From NCBI RefSeq assembly GCF_020622265.1, contig NZ_JACNMQ010000001.1, forward strand, positions 930,001 to 994,000: a stretch of 64,000 nt of DNA, written 5' to 3'. A model generated the notes under the pieces. That model ran no database searches, was not told where the DNA came from, and was given only the letters and a program-made list of their open reading frames with translations. Made by a program: the position numbers and the translations under genes. Shown here one piece after another: positions 56,721 through 64,000 of the stretch. This DNA is from Halomonas sp. M20 (GTDB taxonomy: Bacteria > Pseudomonadota > Gammaproteobacteria > Pseudomonadales > Halomonadaceae). Within the stretch, counting starts at the first letter, position 1. Every line of letters starts with the position of its first letter.

Positions 56721-58358
56721 ATGAGCCTCTTTTCCATCGGCCTTAGTGGCCTGAACACTGCCCAGGCTGCTCTGCAAACCGCCAGCAGCAACGTCAGCAA
56801 CGTCTTTACGCCGGGCTATAACCGCCAGTTGACCCTGGTCGGGGAAAACACTGTGGGCGGCGGCGTACAAGTCAACGACGTACAGCGTCAGTTCAACAAG
56901 TACGTCGCCACCCAGCTCAATACCGCCAGCGGCAACAGCGCGGCCTTGAATGCCTACTCGAATCAGGTCAGCCAGATCGACAATCTGCTGGCGGACCGAG
57001 ATGCTGGCCTGGCACCCTTGATGCAAAACTTCTTCTCCTCGCTGGAAGACTTGGCCGGTGCGCCCTCGGACCCGGCGGCACGCCAGGGCGTAATCGGCAC
57101 CGCCGATACCCTGACGGCTCAATTTCGTTCCTTCGATAGCTATCTTGATGATATGCAGTCCGGCATCAACGGCAACATCCGCGACGAAGTCACCCAGATC
57201 AATAACACCGCCAAGCAAGTGGCCTCGCTCAACCGCGAGATCGCCCTGGCCAAGGCCAAGACCGGCGAAGCCCCTAACAGCCTGCTCAATCAGCGTGACA
57301 ATATGGTCGCCGAGCTCAGCAAGCGTATTGGCGTCGATCTGGTCAATCAGGATGGCGACAGCTACAACCTGACCATCGGCAACGGCCAACCCCTGGTAGC
57401 CGGTAGGCAGAGTTTCAGCCTGGAAGCCGTCAGCTCGCCCTTGGATCCGTCGCGTACCGTGGTGGCTTATCGCGATGCCGGCGGCAACCTGATGTCTCTC
57501 GACGAATCGACCTTCGAGAAGGGCACCCTTGGCGGCCTCATGACCTTCCGCCGAGAAACCCTGGACAAGACCCAGAACCAGATCGGGCAGATGGCTCTGA
57601 CACTGGCCAGTGAGTTCAATGCTCAGCATAAGGAAGGGCTTGATCTCAATGGTGATCCGGGTGAGGACTTCTTTGATATCGGCTCGCCCAAGGTGCTCTT
57701 CCACGACAAGAATACCGGTGGTGCGACGCTTACGGCTGCCTATGTCGATAGCCAAAAGGTCAGTGCCAGCGACTACGATGTGCGCTTCGAAGGGCCAGGC
57801 ACCACCGACTTCGTGGTCACCCGGCGTGCTACCGGTGAAGAGATCCCCGCTGCCGACATCACAACCACCGCCACCACGTTGACCTTCGATGGTCTGGAGT
57901 TGACGGTCGCCGGTACTCCCGCAACAGGAGATCGTTTTCAGGTGCAGCCAACCCGGGATCTCGCGGGTGAGTTCAAAAATCTGATTCACGATACCGCTCG
58001 GATCGCTGCAGCGTTGCCCGACCCGGACGATGGCAGTTTCTCCAGTGGCGATAACAGCAATGCTCTGCTGCTGCAGAACTTGCAACACAAGAATATCGTC
58101 GGTGGCAAGGCCAGTATCAACGAGGCCTACGCCTCCATCGTCAGTGACGTGGGCAATCGTACCAACGTGGTCAAGGCCAATCTCTCGGCTCAGCAGGGGC
58201 TTACTGAACAGCTTACCGCCGTGCAGCAGTCCGAGTCCGGGGTGAATCTGGACGAGGAAGCCGCCAACCTGATTCGTTATCAGCAGTATTACCAAGCCAA
58301 CGCCAAGGTCATCGAGACCGGCGGCAATCTGCTCGATACCATTCTCAACCTGCGCTGA
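56721..58358 (+). CDS. flgK: Hook-filament junction protein FlgK
   Basis: HAP1, 545 residues. N-terminus MSLFSIGLSGLNTAQAALQTASSNVSNVFTPGYNRQ and C-terminus SGVNLDEEAANLIRYQQYYQANAKV are the junction-protein terminal helices; the middle domain (about 210-420) is variable and acidic. It is preceded by a FliA promoter and followed by flgL after 25 bp. FlgN is its export chaperone. Confidence 0.96.
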   Translation: MSLFSIGLSGLNTAQAALQTASSNVSNVFTPGYNRQLTLVGENTVGGGVQVNDVQRQFNKYVATQLNTASGNSAALNAYSNQVSQIDNLLADRDAGLAPLMQNFFSSLEDLAGAPSDPAARQGVIGTADTLTAQFRSFDSYLDDMQSGINGNIRDEVTQINNTAKQVASLNREIALAKAKTGEAPNSLLNQRDNMVAELSKRIGVDLVNQDGDSYNLTIGNGQPLVAGRQSFSLEAVSSPLDPSRTVVAYRDAGGNLMSLDESTFEKGTLGGLMTFRRETLDKTQNQIGQMALTLASEFNAQHKEGLDLNGDPGEDFFDIGSPKVLFHDKNTGGATLTAAYVDSQKVSASDYDVRFEGPGTTDFVVTRRATGEEIPAADITTTATTLTFDGLELTVAGTPATGDRFQVQPTRDLAGEFKNLIHDTARIAAALPDPDDGSFSSGDNSNALLLQNLQHKNIVGGKASINEAYASIVSDVGNRTNVVKANLSAQQGLTEQLTAVQQSESGVNLDEEAANLIRYQQYYQANAKVIETGGNLLDTILNLR

Positions 58359-58383
58359 GCATCACTGATCTAGAGGCACCACC

Positions 58384-59598
58384 ATGCGTATCAGTACCGT
58401 CACCATGTTCGATTCCGGCTTGAGCTCCATGAATAGCCAACAAGCCAAGTTGATGCATGTCGATCAGCAACTTGCCAGCGGGCGCCGAGTGGTCAATCCT
58501 TCGGACGATCCGCAGGCCGCCTCCCGTGCCGTCAATGTGTCCCAGTCCATGGCAGTCAGCCAGCAGTATGCGGATGCGCGCATCAGCGCGGGCAATGCCC
58601 TGGCCCAGGAAGAGAGCGTGCTCAACAGTGTCAGCGACGGTATCGCCAGCGCCAAGACACTGATTATCCAAGCCAGCAACGACACCCTGAGCGATGCGGA
58701 CCGCGCGTCTGTGGCGACGGAACTCAAGGGCATCTACGAGAACATGCTGGGTCTGGCCAATTCCTCCAACGGTAACGGGACCTATCTGTTCGGCGGCTAC
58801 AAGGACGATGCGCCTCCCTTTATCAAGGATGCCAACGGCAACGTCGATTACCAAGGCCATGACAAGGTCAGAAAACAACAGGTCGATGCTTCACGGCAGA
58901 TGCCGGTGGGGGATAGCGGCTCGACGATCTTCGAAAGCGTGCATAGTGGGGCGAGCTATGTGTCGACTGCTGGTGCCAACAACGGGAACGTGACCTTTAC
59001 CGGTCCGACGCGAGTGGATGCGGCAGCAGCGGGATATGGCGATGAGTATACCATCAGCTTTGCGGACAATGGCGGCACTCTAGAATATACCGTGACCAAC
59101 ACCACTACCGGCAACACCGTGCCGGGGCATACGGGAGAAGCATACACGTCAGGCGCCAGTCTCGAGTTTGCTGGCTTGTCGATCACTCTCGAAGGCACGC
59201 CTGCAGCAGGCGATGAAATCTCCATGGCCAAGGCGAAGGATCAAAGCATCTTCTCCACCCTGGAAAGCGCCATTGCCGCTCTCGACGCCCCGGCTGAAAC
59301 CCCGGCTGACAAGGCGGCGCGACGCAATACTCTTTCCACGGTCAGTCGCGAACTCGACAATAGCCTCGACAATGTCCTGACCGTACGCGCTTCGGTGGGC
59401 GCACGGCTTAACGAACTGGATGTGCTCGATTCCGTGGGTAGCAATCGCTCCGTGAATTACGAATCGACCCTGTCGGATCTGGTCGACCTCGATTACGGCC
59501 GCGCGATCACCGATTACAAGATTCGTCAGGTCGGCTTGCAGGCCGCCCAGAAGGTCTTTACCGAAATCCAGGGAATGTCGTTGTTCGACCGCCTATAA
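58384..59598 (+). CDS. flgL: Hook-filament junction protein FlgL
   Basis: HAP3, 404 residues, longer than E. coli FlgL (317) because of an inserted central domain of roughly 90 residues (about 190-285, beta-rich, Thr/Gly-rich). The flagellin-like N-terminus MRISTVTMFDSGLSSMNSQQ with QLASGRRVVNPSDDPQAASRAV and the C-terminus YGRAITDYKIRQVGLQAAQKVF are clear. A strong terminator follows. Confidence 0.95.
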   Translation: MRISTVTMFDSGLSSMNSQQAKLMHVDQQLASGRRVVNPSDDPQAASRAVNVSQSMAVSQQYADARISAGNALAQEESVLNSVSDGIASAKTLIIQASNDTLSDADRASVATELKGIYENMLGLANSSNGNGTYLFGGYKDDAPPFIKDANGNVDYQGHDKVRKQQVDASRQMPVGDSGSTIFESVHSGASYVSTAGANNGNVTFTGPTRVDAAAAGYGDEYTISFADNGGTLEYTVTNTTTGNTVPGHTGEAYTSGASLEFAGLSITLEGTPAAGDEISMAKAKDQSIFSTLESAIAALDAPAETPADKAARRNTLSTVSRELDNSLDNVLTVRASVGARLNELDVLDSVGSNRSVNYESTLSDLVDLDYGRAITDYKIRQVGLQAAQKVFTEIQGMSLFDRL

Positions 59599-59618
59599 AA
59601 AACGTTTCATAGTTTGAT

Positions 59619-59653
59619 GCCAGTCGGTTAAGCAGTCCGACTGGCTTTTTTTG
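59619..59653 (+). terminator. Intrinsic terminator of flgKL
   Basis: GCCAGTCGG and CCGACTGGC pair perfectly across a 9-base loop and are followed by eight T residues, 21 bp past the flgL stop. Confidence 0.93.
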
Positions 59654-59710
59654 TTTAAATGTAGCCAAATCCGGAGACAGTCAGCGATAACAACATTCTT
59701 CGGAGTCACG

Positions 59711-60979
59711 ATGAAACCTGAAACCATTGCCTTGCACCACGGCTATACCGCCGATGATCAACATGCGGTGGCGGTGCCCATCCATCAGACCACCTCGTTC
59801 TCCTTCGATAACGCCCAGCATGCGGCGGATCTTTTCGATCTCAAGGTCGAGGGCAATATCTATTCCCGTATCATGAACCCTACCTGCGCGGTGCTGGAGC
59901 AGCGCATCGCCGCGTTGGAAGGTGGTATCGCTGGGCTGGCGATGGCTTCGGGCATGGCGGCAATTACCGCCGCCATTCAGACCGTTGCGGAGACCGGTGA
60001 CAACATCGTCTCTATCAGCGAGCTTTACGGCGGCACCTACAATCTGTTCGCCCATACCTTGCCACGCCAGGGCATTCAGGTGCGTTTCGCCGACAAGAAC
60101 GACATCGCCGGTATCGAGGCGCTAATCGATGAACGCACCAAGGCGGTGTTCTGCGAAAGTATCGGTAATCCCTCCGGGGGCGTGGTAGATATGGCGGCGC
60201 TGGCCGAGGTGGCGCATCGCCATGGGGTGCCGTTGATGGTGGACAATACCGTCGCCACGCCGTTTCTATGGCGACCCATCGAGCACGGTGCGGATATCGT
60301 CATCCACTCGGCGACCAAGTATATTGGCGGCCATGGCACTACCGTGGGTGGGGTGATCGTGGATTCCGGCAAATTCCCCTGGGCCGATCACGCTAAGCGT
60401 TTTGCCCTGCTCAACGAGCCGGATATCTCCTATCACGGCATCAGCTATACGAAAGACGTGGGAGATGCGGCGTTTATCGCCCGAGCGCGGGTGGTGCCGC
60501 TGCGTAACATGGGGGCGGCGCTTTCCGCCCAAGCCGCCTGGCAGCTATTGCAAGGTCTCGAGACCCTGGCGCTGCGTATCGAGCGCATCTGCGACAATAC
60601 CCTCAAGGTGGCCCGCTATCTGGAGGAGCATTCTCAGGTCAACTGGGTGAACTACGCGGGGCTTGAAAGCCACAAGGATCACGCCCTGGCCAAGCGCTAC
60701 ATGAACGGTCATGCCTCGGGCATCCTGAGTTTCGGTATTCAAGGCGGCTTGGAGGCGGGAGCGAAATTCTACGACGCACTTCAACTGATCCTGCGGCTGG
60801 TCAACATCGGTGACGCCAAGACCTGCTCATCGATTCCCGCGGCTACCACGCATCGCCAGCTCAACGAGGAAGAGCTCAAGTCCGCAGGGGTCAGCCCGGA
60901 CATGGTGCGGCTGTCGATCGGCATCGAGCATGTCGATGATATCATCGCCGATCTTGATCAGGCCTTGGGCTCTGCCTGA
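59711..60979 (+). CDS. metY: O-acetylhomoserine sulfhydrylase-type PLP enzyme
   Basis: A Cys/Met-metabolism PLP enzyme, 422 residues. HQTTSFSFDNAQHAADLF, GNIYSRIMNPTCAVLEQRIAALEGG and the PLP-lysine motif HSATKYIGGHGTTVGG near residue 205 identify the O-acetylhomoserine (thiol)-lyase group; LVNIGDAKTCSSIPAATTH is the C-terminal block. It would make homocysteine from O-acetylhomoserine and sulfide. ATG 59711 has CGGAG upstream; an earlier frame opening lies within the flgL terminator. Related cystathionine enzymes are less likely given length. Confidence 0.9.
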   Translation: MKPETIALHHGYTADDQHAVAVPIHQTTSFSFDNAQHAADLFDLKVEGNIYSRIMNPTCAVLEQRIAALEGGIAGLAMASGMAAITAAIQTVAETGDNIVSISELYGGTYNLFAHTLPRQGIQVRFADKNDIAGIEALIDERTKAVFCESIGNPSGGVVDMAALAEVAHRHGVPLMVDNTVATPFLWRPIEHGADIVIHSATKYIGGHGTTVGGVIVDSGKFPWADHAKRFALLNEPDISYHGISYTKDVGDAAFIARARVVPLRNMGAALSAQAAWQLLQGLETLALRIERICDNTLKVARYLEEHSQVNWVNYAGLESHKDHALAKRYMNGHASGILSFGIQGGLEAGAKFYDALQLILRLVNIGDAKTCSSIPAATTHRQLNEEELKSAGVSPDMVRLSIGIEHVDDIIADLDQALGSA

Positions 60980-61008
60980 AAAGTGTCTGCGCTCGCTCAT
61001 ACTGTGTT

Positions 61009-61119
61009 GAAAATCGGCTTAAGGTACTCATTTACAAAACGTAAACTCCGTTCTTGCGCCGATTTTCGCTTTGTGACCCACATGGATGTGGGGAATGCTA
61101 TAGCCCGCAGGAGCGGGCT
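61009..61119. repeat. Multi-hairpin intergenic element (REP-like)
   Basis: Within the 214-bp metY-fliR gap three dyads follow one another: GAAAATCGGC (61009-61018) with GCCGATTTTC (61058-61067), enclosing TTTAC-N5-GTAAA; CCCACAT-GG-ATGTGGG (61077-61092); and AGCCCGC-AGGA-GCGGGCT (61102-61119). None has a T tract. It resembles a repetitive extragenic palindrome and may stop or stabilise convergent transcripts. Confidence 0.55.
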
Positions 61120-61193
61120 TAGCGCTGAGCTTCGCTCGCCTACTTTTCAAACAGGCCCATATCGTATTTTGGCGTTGGGAAGCTGGACGTCGC

Positions 61194-61985
61194 TCACCCA
61201 AGCGGTGCCATCATTGCGATCAACTCCTGCATAAACACGAAGCCACGGGAAAACAGGCCTTCCAGGTAGCGGCCCAGGTCCAGCATTAGCACCATCAGTA
61301 GAATCAGCCCCACGGTGAGGGTCATCGGGAAGCCGATCGAGAAGATGGTCAGTTGAGGCGCGGCACGGTTGAGGATGCCCAGGGACAGGTTGATGATCAA
61401 GAGCGAGGCCACTACTGGCAGGGCGAGTAGCAGGCCGGCGGAGAATATCGTGCCGCCATAGCGGGCCAGAATCACAAAGGCGTCGGGGTTGAAGCCGCCC
61501 ATGCCGATGGGCAGGGTGATAAAGGAGTTGGCGAGAATCTCGATTACGATCAAATGGCCGTTGAAGGCCAGCAGCAGCAGCAGGGTGATCATATAGAGAA
61601 AGCGCGACAGTACCATGGAACTGGCACCAAGATCCGGCGCGAAGAAAGTGGCGAAGCCCAGACCCATCTGCAAGCTGATGTACTCTCCCGCTGCCATCAC
61701 TACTGCCAGTACGACCCGCATGACCAGCCCAATCGCGATGCCGATCAGCATCTGCTCTAGCATTATGCCAAGGCTTTCCCAGGAGACGATGGGCACCGCG
61801 GGTAATGGTGGTAAGGTCGGGGAGATCACGATGGCAAGCAACATGGCCAGGCTTATCTTGACCTGTCTGGGTACGCTGGAATGGCCCCAGAGAGGGGCAG
61901 CCATGAGAAAAGCCGTCAGGCGGACGAAGGGCCAAAAGAAGGTGATGAGCCAGCCCTGTAGCTGGTCGAAGGTGACCTCGACCAT
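61194..61985 (-). CDS. fliR: Flagellar export gate protein FliR
   Basis: A 263-residue polytopic membrane protein of the flagellar type III export gate, with six to eight hydrophobic helices. FVRLTAFLMAAPLWGHSSVPRQVKI near residue 20 and FATFFAPDLGASSMVLSRFLYMITLLLLL near 105 are typical. It starts 2 bp after the fliQ stop. flhB does not follow; instead the convergent metY is next. Confidence 0.95.
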   Translation of the reverse strand: MVEVTFDQLQGWLITFFWPFVRLTAFLMAAPLWGHSSVPRQVKISLAMLLAIVISPTLPPLPAVPIVSWESLGIMLEQMLIGIAIGLVMRVVLAVVMAAGEYISLQMGLGFATFFAPDLGASSMVLSRFLYMITLLLLLAFNGHLIVIEILANSFITLPIGMGGFNPDAFVILARYGGTIFSAGLLLALPVVASLLIINLSLGILNRAAPQLTIFSIGFPMTLTVGLILLMVLMLDLGRYLEGLFSRGFVFMQELIAMMAPLG

Positions 61986-61986
61986 G

Positions 61987-62256
61987 TCAGCCCAGCATCA
62001 AAGGAATGTTGCGAAACAGATCGATGGTGAAGTGGGTGATCAATTGGATCAGCCAGGGGCCGGCCAGTACCAGCGCGCCGAATACGCCAAGTATCTTGGG
62101 TATGAAGGACAGGGTCATTTCGTTGATCTGGGTGGCGGCCTGAAAAAGGCTCACCAGTAGACCGATGAACAGCGCTGTGAGCAGCAGCGGGGCGGCCAGG
62201 AACAATGTGACCTTCATGCCCTGGTAGGCCGTACTCATTACCATTTCCGGTGTCAT
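61987..62256 (-). CDS. fliQ: Flagellar export gate protein FliQ
   Basis: An 89-residue two-helix membrane component of the export gate, exactly the family length. MTPEMVMSTAYQGMKVTLFLAAPLLLTAL and the conserved LVSLFQAATQINEMTLSFIPKI are present. Lies 37 bp after fliP. Confidence 0.96.
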   Translation of the reverse strand: MTPEMVMSTAYQGMKVTLFLAAPLLLTALFIGLLVSLFQAATQINEMTLSFIPKILGVFGALVLAGPWLIQLITHFTIDLFRNIPLMLG

Positions 62257-62293
62257 GCCGTGCCTCGCAAGCGGTGAATATCGAATAGAAACA

Positions 62294-63067
62294 TTAAATG
62301 TAGAAACTCTCGGCCAGGGAGCCGATCAGCAGCTGCCAGCCATCCACCAGCACGAACAGCATCAGCTTGAAAGGCAGCGAGATGGTCGCCGGGGGCACCA
62401 TCATCATCCCCAAGGCCATCAATACGCTCGCCACCACCAGATCGATGATCAAAAACGGTATGAAGATGGTGAAGCCGATCTGAAACGCGGTCTTGAGCTC
62501 GCTGGTGACGAAGGCGGGCAATAGCACCCGCATGGGGACGTCCTCAGGGCCCTGAAAGGTGCCAGCATCTGCCAAGCGTGCAAACAGGGCGATATCCGGC
62601 TCCCGGGTCTGACCCATCATGAATTCCCGAAACGGCTCGCTACCCAGGCGCAGAAACTCATCGAAGTTGATCTGATCGGCGGAGAAGGGCAGCCAGGCAA
62701 TTTCGTACACCTGATTGATGACCGGCGACATGACGAAGAAGGTCAGAAATAGCGCCAGCCCGAGCAACACTTGATTGGGGGGCGCGGATTGGGTGCCCAT
62801 GGCGGTGCGAAGCAGGCCCAGCACGATGATGATGCGGGTGAAACCGGTCATCATCAGCAGAAGTGCCGGCAGAAAAGCCATGGAACTGAGCAGCAACAGC
62901 GTCTGCAGACTCAGTGACCATTGTTGACCGCCATCCGCCAGGGGCTGGCTGATCATGCCGGGAATGGAAGCCTGGGCCCAGCTTTGCTCGGGCCAGACAA
63001 GGGCCAGGGCGATGAACATCGGTAGCGCGAGCAGGCGTGGAAGTAGCAGCACTGGAGTGAACTTCAT
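62294..63067 (-). CDS. fliP: Flagellar export gate protein FliP
   Basis: A 257-residue gate protein with a cleavable signal peptide ([21 protein letters not shown]) and four transmembrane helices. [42 protein letters not shown] (near residue 75) and [34 protein letters not shown] (near 190) are the two FliP signatures. Its start overlaps the fliO stop by 4 bp. Confidence 0.96.
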   Translation of the reverse strand: MKFTPVLLLPRLLALPMFIALALVWPEQSWAQASIPGMISQPLADGGQQWSLSLQTLLLLSSMAFLPALLLMMTGFTRIIIVLGLLRTAMGTQSAPPNQVLLGLALFLTFFVMSPVINQVYEIAWLPFSADQINFDEFLRLGSEPFREFMMGQTREPDIALFARLADAGTFQGPEDVPMRVLLPAFVTSELKTAFQIGFTIFIPFLIIDLVVASVLMALGMMMVPPATISLPFKLMLFVLVDGWQLLIGSLAESFYI

Positions 63068-63549
63068 GCATCACCCCCGGGCTTGCGATCTTGGCTGCTG
63101 AAACGCTCCTTGGTGTTATGACGCAGCGCAGATGCAAAACGGGTGGCGAAGCCGTCGCTGCCTTGTGCAGCGGTCGATGGCGCTGACGCGTTTGCGATCT
63201 CTTCCTCCGGTGCGGGCATTTCATGTAGATGCGTGATCTGGCCGCCCCCGACGCCAAGCACCAGCCAGGTACCTTTTACATCGACGATGACCACTCGCTC
63301 ACGCTGACCCACGGCGGTACTGGCGACCATTTTCAGATGCTGGCCGCTGCCTTTGCGCCCGGGCCCCACACGCTTGAGAAATGCGCTGCAGAGCAGGATG
63401 ATGCCGATGACCACTGCCAGCGCCAAGGCCGTTTTGCCCAGGGTCGCCAGGCCGATCAACGCATCGCTCTGGGCGCCGCTGACCGACTCCGCGACGCCCT
63501 GGGTCGCACTAGAGAAGCTCGCGCTGGAAGAAGAGGAAGTCTGACTCAT
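63064..63549 (-). CDS. fliO: Flagellar biosynthesis protein FliO
   Basis: A 161-residue single-pass membrane protein that assists FliP assembly. A Ser-rich N-terminus precedes the helix [16 protein letters not shown] (about 38-53), then a FliO domain ([40 protein letters not shown]) and a polar tail. It overlaps fliN and fliP by 4 bp each, so the operon is translationally coupled. Confidence 0.92.
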   Translation of the reverse strand: MSQTSSSSSASFSSATQGVAESVSGAQSDALIGLATLGKTALALAVVIGIILLCSAFLKRVGPGRKGSGQHLKMVASTAVGQRERVVIVDVKGTWLVLGVGGGQITHLHEMPAPEEEIANASAPSTAAQGSDGFATRFASALRHNTKERFSSQDRKPGGDA

Positions 63550-64000
63550 CGATTGAGCTTCTGTACTCGTTCTGAAGGGGTGACGATCTCGGTGATCCGA
63601 ATGCCGTACTTGTCATCCACCACCACGACTTCGCCCTGGGCGATCAGATAGCCGTTGATCAGGATATCCATGGGCTCTCCCGCTAGGCCGTCGAGTTCGA
63701 TTACCGAACCTTGGGCCAGTTCAAGCAGCTGCTTGATGGTGATGCGAGTGCGGCCCAGCTCTACGGTCATCTTGACCGGGATGTCCATGATCATTTCCAG
63801 ATCCCGTGCGGCACCGCTTTCAAACCCACTATTCAGTGGCTTGAACACCTGGTCGCCGGCGGCGGTGGCCGGTGCGGTAGCGTTGCCGCTCGCAGGCGTA
63901 TCGAACTCGTCCTCCGGCTCGGCTTCCGCCTGTTCGGCGAAGGCTGCCGCCCAGGGATCATCTTCGTCCGCGGCGGCGTCGCTGCCGGACTCTTCATCGG
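63546..64000 (-). CDS. fliN: Flagellar motor switch protein FliN (N-terminus beyond right edge)
   Basis: A C-ring switch protein that binds CheY and sets rotation direction. The frame has no stop up to the window edge, and its upstream part reads ...DDPWAAAFAEQAEAEPEDEF, typical of FliN, so the GTG at 63848 is not the start. The SpoA domain is complete: MIMDIPVKMTVELGRTRITIKQLLEL, then GSVIELDGLAGEPMDILINGYLIAQGEVVVVDDKYGIRI. About 151 codons are inside the window. Confidence 0.95.
   Translation of the reverse strand, partial: DEESGSDAAADEDDPWAAAFAEQAEAEPEDEFDTPASGNATAPATAAGDQVFKPLNSGFESGAARDLEMIMDIPVKMTVELGRTRITIKQLLELAQGSVIELDGLAGEPMDILINGYLIAQGEVVVVDDKYGIRITEIVTPSERVQKLNR

Noticed and set aside
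56703-58295. 530-codon open frame antisense to flgK
   Set aside because: Opposite a clear FlgK with a FliA promoter; the antisense product has no recognisable domain or start signal.
61147-61935. 262-codon minus-strand ORF overlapping fliR in another frame
   Set aside because: Out of frame with the clear FliR protein; composition is Arg/His/Gly-rich as expected of a shifted frame.
1-64000. Mobile elements, prophage, CRISPR, defence or biosynthetic islands
   Set aside because: No transposase, integrase, phage, cas or toxin-like protein, and no regularly spaced direct repeats were seen; gene order is core-like throughout.

Overview
The window looks like chromosomal DNA from a halophilic gammaproteobacterium, most likely Halomonas or a close relative. 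This rests on gene content and order: lexA-psrA-nagZ as in pseudomonads, folD-tRNAs-tig-clpP-clpX-lon-hupB-ppiD, a flgAMN/flgBCDEFGHIJKL flagellar block, and acidic, fairly GC-rich coding sequence. It is almost entirely core genome. I see no insertion sequence, prophage, CRISPR array or toxin/defence island.

Layout. 1-4.9 kb: 5' end of lexA with two SOS boxes, divergent psrA with a PsrA-type operator, then nagZ, an MscS-type channel, hpt and a methylthioinosine phosphorylase. The last two form a plausible purine-salvage pair. 4.9-11.1 kb: a branched-chain acid (valine-type) catabolic cluster arranged around a LiuR-type MerR regulator and its palindromic operator. 11.2-19.3 kb: MATE exporter, divergent ppsR/ppsA, a membrane-anchored glycerophosphodiesterase, rraA and a small outer-membrane beta-barrel. 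19.6-28.4 kb: acnB with an unusual upstream palindrome, a DUF1289 protein, miaE, a 1306-residue BTAD/cyclase-like/AAA/TPR regulator, and lpxH. 28.5-33.1 kb: ppiB, glnS, cysS, folD. 33.3-33.8 kb: tRNA-Pro, tRNA-Arg and two identical tRNA-His genes. 34-42.6 kb: the trigger factor/ClpXP/Lon/HU/PpiD proteostasis block. 42.6-45.1 kb: a queuosine-precursor operon (queC, queE, an unusual double-domain QueD-like protein, and a YkgJ-type cysteine-cluster protein). 45.4-64 kb: flagellar region with flgMN plus an HDOD-GGDEF protein leftwards, flgB-L rightwards, metY interposed, and fliNOPQR leftwards running off the right edge.

Regulation is readable in several places: SOS boxes at lexA, a PsrA-like box, a LiuR-like box, a GntR-type palindrome near acnB, two strong sigma-28 (FliA) promoters (flgM and flgK), a sigma-32-like promoter at lon, and several intrinsic terminators. 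The most unusual items are the two-domain QueD-like protein, whose family motifs are divided between two tunnelling-fold halves; the giant regulator with a degenerate nucleotide-cyclase domain; the diguanylate cyclase occupying the slot that holds a c-di-GMP receptor in Pseudomonas; and a multi-hairpin intergenic element at 61.0-61.1 kb. I did not find a clearly new multi-gene system.
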